Assembly (NCBI GenBank): GCA_022792495.1
Contig: JAAWBD010000025.1
Coordinates: 1 to 51,927, forward strand
DNA: 51,927 nt
Source: Oscillospiraceae bacterium
Lineage (GTDB): Bacteria; Bacillota; Clostridia; Oscillospirales; Oscillospiraceae
Reading direction: 5' to 3'
Shown here: positions 8,218 to 15,985 of the stretch, in pieces
Layout: the number at the start of each line of letters is the position of its first letter
Position numbering within the stretch: position 1 is the stretch's first letter
The notes under the pieces: model-generated
Told to the model about the DNA's origin: nothing
What the model saw: the letters and a program-made list of their open reading frames with translations, nothing else
The model's database searches: none
Program-made: the position numbers and the translations under genes

Positions 8218-9387
8218 ATGAAACTGAAGAAGATCGTAGCTCTGACCCTGGCCATGACCATGACTCTTGGCCTCCTCGCCTCCTGTGGCAAGAAGGATCC
8301 CGAGCCCACCCAGGCCGCCAATCCTGGCACTGAGACCACCGATCCCGGCACCGAGAAGAAGCCCCTGAACATCATGATGTACGTCATTCAGTCTCTGGGC
8401 ACCCTGTCCTGCGAGGATCTGATCTATGACAAGCTGGTTCAGTTCTGCGACGAAACCGGCTCTACCCTGAACACCTACGAGTGCAACAGCGACGAGACCA
8501 AGCACTCCACCACTCTGCCTGAGCTGTGCGCCAGCGGCGCCTACGACGTGATCGTCACGGGCTACTACTCCATCCCCGAGCACGTGCAGCGCGCTGCCGA
8601 GATGTATCCCGATCAGAAGTGGATCCTCTTCGACACCAGCGTGGACTACGATCTGGATTACTGCAAGAACATTGCCTCCTTCACCGCTGACCAGAACACC
8701 CTGGCCTTCATGGCCGGCGCCCTGGCCGCTCTGATGACCACCGAGACCCAGGATACCAACATCAACGAGGACAAGGTCGTCGGCTGGGTTGGCGCCGCTG
8801 AGAACACCGCCGTCAACGATTTCCTGGTTGGCTACATCGACGGCGTCAACTATGTTGACTCCTCCATTGAGGTTCTGTATTCCTACGTTGGCGACTGGGC
8901 CAACTCCGCCAAGGCCAACGAGCTGGCCAACGCCCAGTTCGACCTGGGTGCCGACGTGATCTTCACCGTCTGCGGCGGCGCCGGCTTCGGCGCCTGCGAG
9001 GCTGCCGCTGCCCGGAAGCACTACGCCTTCGGCGTGGACACCGACTTCGGCGCTCAGCTGGAGCAGAACGGCTCTGACACCGCCAACTACGTGGTCTCCT
9101 CCGCTATCAAGCAGTTCGGCGAGATCGTGTACGACGCCATGGTGAAGTTCTACAACGGCGAGCTGGAGTTCGGCAAGCTCACCAACTGCGACGTGTCCAC
9201 CGGCTACCTGGAGATGGTGGAGACCAAGCAGTTCGACGAGATCGTGAAGAATGGCATGCCCGACGCTTACGCCCGCTACACTGAGATCTGCAACGATCTG
9301 GCCGCCGGCAAGATCGAGGTGGGCACCGCCGTCAACGCCACCACCGAGTACATCAACGAGAAGAGAGCCGAGGCTGCCCCCTTCTAA
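8218..9387 (+). CDS. BMP-family ABC transporter substrate-binding lipoprotein
   Basis: This 389-residue lipoprotein resembles BmpA/PnrA/NupN nucleoside-binding proteins. The signal peptide ends in the lipobox LLASC (Cys23), followed by a Pro/Thr/Glu-rich linker to about residue 45. The mature part has SGAYDVIVTGYYSIPEH, a LAFMAGALAALMT segment typical of the family, VVGWVGAAENTAVNDFLVGY, GADVIFTVCGGAGFGACEAA and FGVDTDFGAQ. ATG 8218 has AAAGGAG upstream and begins the signal peptide. It is the first gene of the four-gene importer. Its codon choice (many GCC, AAG, ACC) is that of a highly expressed gene. The known family binds purine nucleosides or riboflavin-type ligands; the ligand here is inferred to be a nucleoside-like N-glycoside. 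Confidence 0.93.
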   Translation: MKLKKIVALTLAMTMTLGLLASCGKKDPEPTQAANPGTETTDPGTEKKPLNIMMYVIQSLGTLSCEDLIYDKLVQFCDETGSTLNTYECNSDETKHSTTLPELCASGAYDVIVTGYYSIPEHVQRAAEMYPDQKWILFDTSVDYDLDYCKNIASFTADQNTLAFMAGALAALMTTETQDTNINEDKVVGWVGAAENTAVNDFLVGYIDGVNYVDSSIEVLYSYVGDWANSAKANELANAQFDLGADVIFTVCGGAGFGACEAAAARKHYAFGVDTDFGAQLEQNGSDTANYVVSSAIKQFGEIVYDAMVKFYNGELEFGKLTNCDVSTGYLEMVETKQFDEIVKNGMPDAYARYTEICNDLAAGKIEVGTAVNATTEYINEKRAEAAPF

Positions 9388-9430
9388 GCCAATCGTCTAG
9401 TATTTCCGCGTTTTAGATTTCGATTAGCCG

Positions 9431-9485
9431 TGCAAGCGTGGGCCGGCCGTCTTAACAGTCCAATAAGGCGGCCGGCCCGCTTGCA
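9431..9485 (+). terminator. Strong intergenic hairpin between binding protein and ATPase
   Basis: TGCAAGCG...GGCCGGCCGTCTT pairs with AAGGCGGCCGGCCCGCTTGCA across an 11-nt loop, giving about 20 bp with a two-base bulge. It is not followed by a T run, so it is better read as a 3'-protecting or attenuating hairpin. It would let the binding protein be made in excess over the membrane subunits, an arrangement common in ABC operons. Confidence 0.7.
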
Positions 9486-9535
9486 ATCATTCCTGTGAAA
9501 GTCCCTTTCACGGAAAACGATTTGGAGAGTGACCT

Positions 9536-11122
9536 ATGGAAAACAACGAAAAGACCGCTTTGAATGGTGATATCGTTCTCTCCATGGAGAACATCACAAA
9601 AATTTACAGCAACGGTTTCGTGGCCAACAAGGACATCAATCTTCAGCTGCGCCGGGGAGAGATCCATGGTCTGGTAGGCGAGAACGGCGCGGGCAAGACC
9701 ACGTTGATGAAGGTGCTTTTTGGCCATGAGACTCCCGAGCGGGGCCGGATCCTCCTGAACGGACAGGAGGTACATATTGAAAGCCCCATCCATGCTCTGG
9801 ATCTGGGTATCGGCATGGTTCACCAGCACTTCATGTTGGTCAACTCCCTGTCTGTGGCCGAGAACATGGTTCTGGGCACCGAGCCTAAAAAGAGCGGGGT
9901 TTTCTACAACAAAGAGGAAGCCATCCGCATGACCGAAGAGACCGCCAAGAAGTTTAACCTTCCGGTGGATCCCAATGCGCTTATCAAGGATCTTCCCGTG
10001 GGCTATAAGCAGCGGGTGGAGATCCTGAAGGTGCTCCTCCGCGGGGTCAAGATCCTGATCCTGGACGAGCCCACCGCTGTTCTGACTCCCCAGGAGACGG
10101 AGGAGCTTTTCGAGCAGCTGGTGGCCCTGAAGAAGCAGGGCTATACCATCGTGTTCATCAGCCATAAGCTCCAGGAGGTCAAGCAGATCTGTGACCGGAT
10201 CACCGTCCTCCGGCTGGGCCAGGTCACCGGCAGCGCCAACATCGAGGATGTGTCCATTCAGGACATCTCCCGGATGATGGTGGGCCGGGATGTGATGCTG
10301 AACATTGAGAAGGAGAAGGCCAAGCCCAAGAAAACCGTCCTGAAGGTTCGGAACCTGATCCACACCAACATTTATGGTGTGAACTCCATTGATGATATCT
10401 CCTTCGACGTCCGGGCCGGCGAGATTCTGGGCGTGGCCGGTGTGGAGGGCAACGGACAGAGCGAGCTGTCAGAGACCATCTGCGGCCTGCTGCCCATTAA
10501 GAAGGGTACCATCGAGATTGACGGCAAGAGCATTGACCATAAGAACATCAACCAGATCCGGGCCATGGGCGTGGGCATGGTGCACGAGGATCGTATGATC
10601 TATGGCGTGTCCTCCACCCAGGCCATTCAGGAGAACCTGATCTCTGACCGGTACACCACCGCGCCCTACAGTGTCCACAGCATACTGGATCACAAGTACA
10701 TCGACGGCTGGTCCCGGGATCGGATCACCGAGTTCCTGGTGAAGTGCGACGGCCCCGAGGCCCCGGTCAAGACCCTGTCCGGCGGCAACGTGCAGAAGGT
10801 GGTGGCCGCCCGTGAGTTCTCCTCTGATCTGAAGCTGCTCATCGCCAGCCACCCCACCCGGGGCATCGACGTGGGTGCCACTGACCTGATCCGCCGGAAG
10901 ATCGTGGAGCTGCGGGATCGGCTGGATACCGCCACCCTGCTCTTCTCTGCGGATCTGAACGAGCTGATCAACGTCAGCGACAGTATCATCGTCATGTTTG
11001 AGGGCAAGATCGTGGCCTACTTTGAGGATCTGACCGACGTCACACCGGAGGTTCTGGGCGAATACATGCTGGGCGTCAAGAAACAGGACGATTCGGTAAT
11101 CGGAGGTGTCATCCATGAATAA
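9536..11122 (+). CDS. Nucleoside-type ABC transporter ATPase (two ATP-binding domains)
   Basis: This 528-residue fused ATPase is of the RbsA/NupO type and energises the importer. The first domain has Walker A GENGAGKTT, Walker B ILILDEPTAVL and the H-loop FISHKLQEV, with a degenerate signature (LPVGYKQRVEI). The second has a degenerate Walker A (GVEGNGQSE), a good signature LSGGNVQKVVAAREF and an altered Walker B region LLIASHPTRGID. This unequal pair is usual for the family and leaves one consensus ATP site. The gene follows a hairpin and overlaps the next permease by 8 bp. Specificity comes from the binding protein, so the nucleoside assignment is by context. Confidence 0.95.
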   Translation: MENNEKTALNGDIVLSMENITKIYSNGFVANKDINLQLRRGEIHGLVGENGAGKTTLMKVLFGHETPERGRILLNGQEVHIESPIHALDLGIGMVHQHFMLVNSLSVAENMVLGTEPKKSGVFYNKEEAIRMTEETAKKFNLPVDPNALIKDLPVGYKQRVEILKVLLRGVKILILDEPTAVLTPQETEELFEQLVALKKQGYTIVFISHKLQEVKQICDRITVLRLGQVTGSANIEDVSIQDISRMMVGRDVMLNIEKEKAKPKKTVLKVRNLIHTNIYGVNSIDDISFDVRAGEILGVAGVEGNGQSELSETICGLLPIKKGTIEIDGKSIDHKNINQIRAMGVGMVHEDRMIYGVSSTQAIQENLISDRYTTAPYSVHSILDHKYIDGWSRDRITEFLVKCDGPEAPVKTLSGGNVQKVVAAREFSSDLKLLIASHPTRGIDVGATDLIRRKIVELRDRLDTATLLFSADLNELINVSDSIIVMFEGKIVAYFEDLTDVTPEVLGEYMLGVKKQDDSVIGGVIHE

Positions 11123-12230
11123 GAAGAAAGAAAAGCTGCCTTACCTGTCGGCCATTGAGGTGGAGAAGCAGTTCAGCATCATCCGTACTGCCATGGCTGC
11201 CGGTATCGCCATTCTATTCTGCTTTGTCCTCATCATCCTGAGTAGTAAGAACCCCAGCCAGGACATCATCACCTTCCTGACCGCCCCGGTGTCCAGCTTC
11301 AACCGGTTCTGTACCTTCCTTATCAAGCTCTCCCCCCTGCTCTTCACCAGCTGCGCTACCTGTATCCTCTTCTCTGCGGATACCCCCAACTGCTCGGTGG
11401 AGACCGCCTTCTTCATGGGCGCCATCTCGGCGACCGCCATCGGCACCATCCAGGGGATCCCCCCTGTGATCCATTTCCTGCTGATGGCTCTGGCCGGCAT
11501 GGTTGGGGCTTCCATCGTTCTGCTGATCCCCTCGCTGCTGAACTTTACCTTCAACGCCAACATCCTGGTGTGTTCCCTGATGCTCAACTATATTATGAAT
11601 CTGTTGGGCAACTACCTGGTGACCGGCCCCATGAAGGATCCCAGCGCGGGCTGGGAGGCCAGCGCCAAGATCGCCACCAGCGCCAAGCTGCCCAAGTTCA
11701 TCAACATGGGCCCCTCGCAGGTTCACTGTGGCTTGCTGATCGGCCTGGCCGTTGTGGTTCTGGCCTGGTTCCTGCTCTATAAGTCCAAGTTCGGCTACGA
11801 GTCCCGCACTGTGGGTGCCAACCGCTCCTTTGCCCGGTTTTCCGGTATCAATATCGGCAAGGTGGTGGTCATGGGCTCTGTGGTGGCCGGCGCTATGACC
11901 GGTCTGGGCTCTGCCTGTGAGATCTCCGGCTACTTTGACCGGCTGCAGTGGAATACCTCTCCCGGCTACGGCTGGGACGCCATCATGATCGCTACCCTGG
12001 CCCACAACAATCCTAAGTTTGTGGTGCCGGCGGCTATGTTCGTGGCCTATATCCGTACCTCCGCTGATATGCTGAACATCACCTCCGTGGTTCCCATCGA
12101 GGTGGTGGAGATCGCCCAGCAGGTGGTCATCGTCATGATCGCCGCCAAGGGTCTGCTGTCTGGCTTGGAGAAGAAGTCGGTGGTCAAGAACGCCAAGAAG
12201 CAGATGGCCTACGTGAAAGAGGAGGGCTAA
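11115..12230 (+). CDS. ABC transporter permease 1 (NupP/YufP-like)
   Basis: This 371-residue inner-membrane permease of the branched-chain/ribose/nucleoside type has hydrophobic segments starting at TAMAAGIAILFCFVLIIL. It also has the family-typical SRTVGANRSFARFSGIN cytoplasmic loop that contacts the ATPase, then GSVVAGAMTGLGSACEISGY. ATG 11115 has GGAGGTG 6 nt upstream and overlaps the end of the ATPase gene. It pairs with the permease at 12234, as NupP and NupQ do in Bacillus subtilis. The length matches the family. Substrate is inferred from the BMP-type binding protein. Confidence 0.93.
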   Translation: MNKKKEKLPYLSAIEVEKQFSIIRTAMAAGIAILFCFVLIILSSKNPSQDIITFLTAPVSSFNRFCTFLIKLSPLLFTSCATCILFSADTPNCSVETAFFMGAISATAIGTIQGIPPVIHFLLMALAGMVGASIVLLIPSLLNFTFNANILVCSLMLNYIMNLLGNYLVTGPMKDPSAGWEASAKIATSAKLPKFINMGPSQVHCGLLIGLAVVVLAWFLLYKSKFGYESRTVGANRSFARFSGINIGKVVVMGSVVAGAMTGLGSACEISGYFDRLQWNTSPGYGWDAIMIATLAHNNPKFVVPAAMFVAYIRTSADMLNITSVVPIEVVEIAQQVVIVMIAAKGLLSGLEKKSVVKNAKKQMAYVKEEG

Positions 12231-12233
12231 GAT

Positions 12234-13169
12234 ATGTCATTTTTTGAAGCAGTATTTTCGGGGAATACCCTGAACTCCATCCTGCGGATGTCTACCCCTC
12301 TGATCTTCATCGCCATGGCCGCCTGTATCGGACGGAAGGCCAGCATCACCAGTATCGCCTATGAGGGCATGGCCCTGTTCTCCGCCCTGTGCGGCACCCT
12401 GGGAAGCCACTATACCAATTCCCTGGGCCTGGGCGCCCTCATCGGTATCTTTGCGGGCATGACCGTAGCCATCATTTTTGCCTACTTCGTGCTCTATCTG
12501 GACACCGACGCTATGCTGATCGGTCTGGCGCTGAACTCTCTGGGTAACTTCGGAACAGTCTATCTGCTGTTCTTGCTCACCGGGCGTAAGTCGGATTCCT
12601 CCTCTTACTCCTCCTTGAGCTTCCCCAACATCGACATTTCCGCGCTGAAGGATGTACCCGTGCTGGGTGCCATTTTCAACAACACCAACGTCCTGACCTA
12701 CCTGGCTATCGTGGCCACCATCGTGATCTTCATCATCATCTACAAGACTCCCTTTGGTCTGCGGCTGCGTTCTGTGGGCGAGAGCCCTGACGCCGCCCAG
12801 TCCGTGGGTATCAATGTGAAGCGGACCCGGTTTATCGTCATGCTGATCTCCGGCTTCCTGGCCTCTGTGGGCGGCCTGTTCATGTCCATGGCGTACCTGC
12901 CCTACTTCACCAAGAACATGCTCTCCGGCCGTGGCTTTATCGGTCTGGCCGCCTGTAACCTGGCTGCCGGCCATCCTCTGGGTGCCTTTGCCTGCGCGGT
13001 GCTCTTCGGCGCGGCCGACGCCATCGCCAACCTGGCCCAGACCTTCCGTATGCCGGCTCAGTTCGCCTCCATGATGCCCTATATCGTCACTATCATCGGC
13101 CTGTGCGTCACCGGCTACCGCAGCACCCATCAGAAGGTGAAGAAGGCCAAGGAAGCAAAGGCGGCCTGA
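12234..13169 (+). CDS. ABC transporter permease 2 (NupQ/YufQ-like)
   Basis: This 311-residue permease is the partner of the preceding gene. It has about eight to ten membrane segments, the TPFGLRLRSVGESPDAAQSV loop that docks on the ATPase, and ISGFLASVGGLFMSMAYL and GFIGLAACNLAAGHPLG in the second half. The C-terminus is Lys-rich. It starts 3 nt after permease 1 with GAGGG upstream, and its stop is immediately followed by the tautomerase gene. Two different permeases make a heterodimeric membrane channel in the Nup/Yuf family. Confidence 0.93.
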   Translation: MSFFEAVFSGNTLNSILRMSTPLIFIAMAACIGRKASITSIAYEGMALFSALCGTLGSHYTNSLGLGALIGIFAGMTVAIIFAYFVLYLDTDAMLIGLALNSLGNFGTVYLLFLLTGRKSDSSSYSSLSFPNIDISALKDVPVLGAIFNNTNVLTYLAIVATIVIFIIIYKTPFGLRLRSVGESPDAAQSVGINVKRTRFIVMLISGFLASVGGLFMSMAYLPYFTKNMLSGRGFIGLAACNLAAGHPLGAFACAVLFGAADAIANLAQTFRMPAQFASMMPYIVTIIGLCVTGYRSTHQKVKKAKEAKAA

Positions 13170-13170
13170 G

Positions 13171-13392
13171 ATGCCTCATATTGAGATCAAACTATACCCC
13201 GGCTACGGGGAGGAAAAACGGAAAAGGCTGGCTCAAAGCGTACTGGAGGCCGTGGTTCACGACCTGGAGGTACCTGAGCGGGTGGTTTCCATCGCCTTTG
13301 AGGAGGTATCCCCGGAGCAGTGGCAGGAGAAGGTCTACGCTCCTCTCATTGAAAAACGGGAGGGCCTTGTAAAGGCACCAGATTATCAATAA
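13171..13392 (+). CDS. 4-oxalocrotonate tautomerase-family protein (PptA-like)
   Basis: This 73-residue protein begins MPHIEIKLYPG, so Pro2, which becomes the catalytic N-terminal Pro after Met removal, is present. The beta-alpha-beta unit continues with EEKRKRLAQSVLEAVV and VVSIAFEEVSPEQW. It closely resembles the E. coli PptA/YdcE type, which also starts MPHI and has SISIALQQIQPESW, as I recall it. Such enzymes interconvert enol and keto forms or act on unsaturated acids. The gene is 1 nt after the permease and is the last before a hairpin, so it is co-transcribed with the importer. A role in ketonising an enol intermediate of the locus is plausible but unproven. Confidence 0.85.
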   Translation: MPHIEIKLYPGYGEEKRKRLAQSVLEAVVHDLEVPERVVSIAFEEVSPEQWQEKVYAPLIEKREGLVKAPDYQ

Positions 13393-13398
13393 TCCAGT

Positions 13399-13432
13399 AT
13401 TGGAGCGAAAACCTTTGGGTTTTCGCTCCAAT
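13399..13432 (+). terminator. Perfect 15-bp hairpin between tautomerase and PfkB 2
   Basis: ATTGGAGCGAAAACC and GGTTTTCGCTCCAAT form a perfect stem with a TTTG loop. It is followed by TAAGGGAG, the ribosome site of the next gene, not by a T run. It may act as a partial terminator, an RNA-processing site that divides the operon, or a structure that modulates translation of the PfkB protein. Confidence 0.6.
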
Positions 13433-13448
13433 TAAGGGAGTATGGCAC

Positions 13449-14396
13449 ATGGAATATATCGTATATGGCTCGGTAATCACAAACCGGCTCATCTATACCG
13501 ATGGGACCCGGATCGAGGACGTGATGGGCGGCGGCGGGTTCTACTCCCTGGCCGGCCTGCGCATGTGCACCCCCAGCGTCCTGTTTGTCTCTGCCGTAGG
13601 CCCGGATTTCGAGGACTACTACGGGGAATGGTTTGACCGGAACAGCTGCAGTAAGGACGGCCTGATCCGCAACATGGATAAGACCATCTACTGGGAGCTG
13701 GTCTACGCCCCCGACGGCACCTATGTAGAGTACTCCATCTACGGCCCGGAGCAGAACGAGAAGGACTGGAAGAACATGGCTCTCACCCCCGGAGACTTCC
13801 CCCCTATCGGGGAGGACACCAAGGGTGTGTACTTCAATTCCGACATTACCCCCGAGCTGGGGGAGATGCTTTTGGAGGCCAAGAAGCGCCATCCCTTCCA
13901 GGTCATGTGGGAGCTTCCCGCCAGCCAGATCCCCAAGCTGGCGGAGATCTACGCCAAGGACGGGATGGAGGGTCTGCGCCGCAGGCTGAAGGCGGTGGAC
14001 GTGCTCTCCACTAACCGGCCTGAGAGCTTCGAGATCTTCGGGGTCTCCACGGTGGAGGAGGCTATCCAGCGCTTCCAGGAGCTGGGCCTGCCCTGCTACT
14101 ACCGGGTGGGCACCAAGGGGGCCTACATGCTGGACAAGGGGGAGGTGGCCTATGTCCCCATGCTCAGCCTGGTTTCCCGGGAGGAGGAGATCGATCCCAC
14201 CGGCTGTGGGAATTCCTCCACGGCGGCGGCCATGTGGGCCTACTGTGAGGGTTTTGATCCGCTTAAAACCTGCATTGTGGGGAATGTGGTAGCGGCTTAC
14301 AACGTACAGCAGTATGGTCCCTATCCCGATATGCGCCAGCACACCTTCCAGGAGATGATGGGGCATGTGGAGCGGATCTATAACAGCATGAAGTAA
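13449..14396 (+). CDS. PfkB-fold protein, copy 2, with Asn at the catalytic Asp
   Basis: This 315-residue protein has the PfkB fold: GGGGFYSLAGLRMC resembles the first motif, VSAVGPDFEDYY the usual follow-up, and DPTGCGNSSTAAAMW the second motif. The usual GAGD reads GCGN, so the catalytic base Asp is Asn (about residue 255). I recall similar GGGN variants in MAK32-like PfkB proteins, so this is a subfamily trait rather than random damage. The protein may bind sugar and nucleotide without phosphorylating, or use an altered mechanism. AAGGGAG lies 8 nt before the ATG. It leads the SIS/YjbQ half of the locus and ends 24 nt before the first SIS gene. PfkB membership is good; kinase activity is doubtful. 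Confidence 0.82.
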   Translation: MEYIVYGSVITNRLIYTDGTRIEDVMGGGGFYSLAGLRMCTPSVLFVSAVGPDFEDYYGEWFDRNSCSKDGLIRNMDKTIYWELVYAPDGTYVEYSIYGPEQNEKDWKNMALTPGDFPPIGEDTKGVYFNSDITPELGEMLLEAKKRHPFQVMWELPASQIPKLAEIYAKDGMEGLRRRLKAVDVLSTNRPESFEIFGVSTVEEAIQRFQELGLPCYYRVGTKGAYMLDKGEVAYVPMLSLVSREEEIDPTGCGNSSTAAAMWAYCEGFDPLKTCIVGNVVAAYNVQQYGPYPDMRQHTFQEMMGHVERIYNSMK

Positions 14397-14420
14397 ATTT
14401 CATCCGCAAAGGAGCTGCTT

Positions 14421-15569
14421 ATGAACAAAAAAGAGTTTGAGACCTCCCTGCTTCGGCAGGCGAGGGTGACAGAGGACATGATTCGCTGCGTCTATGACAG
14501 CGTGACCCGCCAGCTGGACGAGGCTCTCCCCATGAAGGAGATCTTCGACGCCCAGAAGATCTTTATCACCGGCTGCGGAGACAGCTGGCTGGCTGGTATC
14601 GCCTGCAAGGCCGCCTTTGAGAGCATCACCAAGATCGAGACCTACCCCATGCGGGCCATTGAGTTCTCCCGCCATCTCAGCGGCAAGAACCTGGGCTACT
14701 CCCCCAACACCCCCATGGTGCTGGTCATCTCCTACTCCGGAGAGGCTACCCGGGCCGTGGAGTGCGCCCAGCGGGCCACCGCCCGTGGGGCCAACACCAT
14801 CGCCATCACCAACAATCCCAACTCCCGGCTGGCCAAGGCCTGCAACCATGTGGTCTGCGTAGGCCTGCCCGAGGGTGGGGAGTACTTCCCCGGCGGCACC
14901 ACCTACAACGCCTCCATGACCGCCCTGATGCTCATCGCCATGCGGGTGGGCCGGGCCCGGAACACTATCTCCGGGGAGGATTACGAGGATATGCGCGCTG
15001 AGCTTCTCAGCTTCACCCACGCGGTGCAGGAGAAGGTGGAACAGTACGATGACGCTGCCTTTGAGCTGGCCCAGAAGTGGAAGGATCTGCGGTGTATCGA
15101 CTTCATCGGCGATTACTCCGACTACGCCACCGCCTTCTTTGGCTCGGCCAAGGTCATTGAGACCTACGGCGGCTATACCACCTACGATGACTCGGAGGAC
15201 TGGTGCCATATCAACTACTTCCTGTCCCAGCCTGAGACCATCGGCCGGGTGGTCATCACCAACAAGTCCACCCCCTCCTATGGCCGTGTCCAGGAGACTC
15301 TGGCGGCGGTGAAGCTGCTGGAGAGCCCCTGCATGGTGGTCAGCGACGCCGAGGCCAAGGAGTTCCCCCAGGGCTTTGCCGTATTCACCACCCCCACCCC
15401 CAAGTACTTCTGGCTCAATCCCCTGCTGCAGCACCTGCCCTTTGACCTGGTATCCGGCTATATCGCCGCCATGAAGGGGGAGACCGCCTTCCGGGACGGG
15501 ATTGAGGCTTTCCAGACGCCTCTGGGCCAGAACCGGCTGAAGAACGGGACCGAGATCACAATCGTTTGA
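14421..15569 (+). CDS. SIS-domain sugar-phosphate protein, copy 1
   Basis: This 382-residue protein has two sugar isomerase (SIS) domains, as in GlmS isomerase and FrlB-type deglycases. The first domain has FITGCGDSWLAGIACKAAFE and LVISYSGEATRAVECAQRA, the phosphosugar-binding Ser/Thr loop, then NTIAITNNPNSRLAKAC. The second begins near FIGDYSDYATAFFGSAK and contains SEDWCHINYFL where related enzymes carry a Glu/His active-site motif, and ends around WLNPLLQHLPFDLVSGYIAA. Related enzymes isomerise, aminate or deaminate phosphorylated ketoses and Amadori sugars. AAGGAG precedes the ATG, and the next gene begins 10 nt after the stop. A paralogue follows at 15986. A deglycase-like role on an aminosugar phosphate is inference. 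Confidence 0.88.
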   Translation: MNKKEFETSLLRQARVTEDMIRCVYDSVTRQLDEALPMKEIFDAQKIFITGCGDSWLAGIACKAAFESITKIETYPMRAIEFSRHLSGKNLGYSPNTPMVLVISYSGEATRAVECAQRATARGANTIAITNNPNSRLAKACNHVVCVGLPEGGEYFPGGTTYNASMTALMLIAMRVGRARNTISGEDYEDMRAELLSFTHAVQEKVEQYDDAAFELAQKWKDLRCIDFIGDYSDYATAFFGSAKVIETYGGYTTYDDSEDWCHINYFLSQPETIGRVVITNKSTPSYGRVQETLAAVKLLESPCMVVSDAEAKEFPQGFAVFTTPTPKYFWLNPLLQHLPFDLVSGYIAAMKGETAFRDGIEAFQTPLGQNRLKNGTEITIV

Positions 15570-15579
15570 GGTGACGCAT

Positions 15580-15972
15580 ATGGTTTTTATAACAGATTTG
15601 ACCTTGAGAACAGGGTCTGACGCCGCCTCTGAGATCACAGAGGCTGTCGCCGCCGCCGTTTCCGGCTGCGGGATCAAGAACGGTACGGTCACGGTGGAGG
15701 CCGTCTGCCCTGCCGCTGGCGTGGTTCGCGCCGCCGGGGATGAGAAGGTGGTTTATGATGTGGTAAAGGAGATGCGCCGCATCGTGCCCGCCCGGATCAA
15801 CTTTAAGAATGAGGAGTCCCCCGAAAATGCCGCGGGCTGTATCAAAAGCACCCTCTTTGGTGCCAGCGTGACCTGTGTGGTCAAGGATGGGGCCCTAAGC
15901 GGCGGGATCTATTTCATGGATTATGACGGGCCCAGAACGTGCACCTGCCGCGTGTGCGTGATCGGCGAGTAA
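15580..15972 (+). CDS. Divergent YjbQ/UPF0047-family protein lacking conserved His
   Basis: This 130-residue protein is related to YjbQ, a family reported to have weak thiamin-phosphate synthase activity and with an unclear true role. The overall pattern is kept: SEITEAVAAAV, VEAVCPAAGV, ENAAGCIKSTLFGASVTCVV, GGIYFMDYDGPR. The family His in the HTTAS motif is Cys43 here, and the His of the GHIKS motif is Cys87, so the likely metal or active site is lost. The intact paralogue at 17191 makes the comparison direct. ATG 15580 has GAGGTGA 5 nt upstream; an in-frame GTG at 15571 is the longer option. It lies between two SIS genes. It could be a structural partner of the intact copy or a thiol-based variant. 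Confidence 0.82.
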   Translation: MVFITDLTLRTGSDAASEITEAVAAAVSGCGIKNGTVTVEAVCPAAGVVRAAGDEKVVYDVVKEMRRIVPARINFKNEESPENAAGCIKSTLFGASVTCVVKDGALSGGIYFMDYDGPRTCTCRVCVIGE

Positions 15973-15985
15973 GGGGGAGGTCAAA

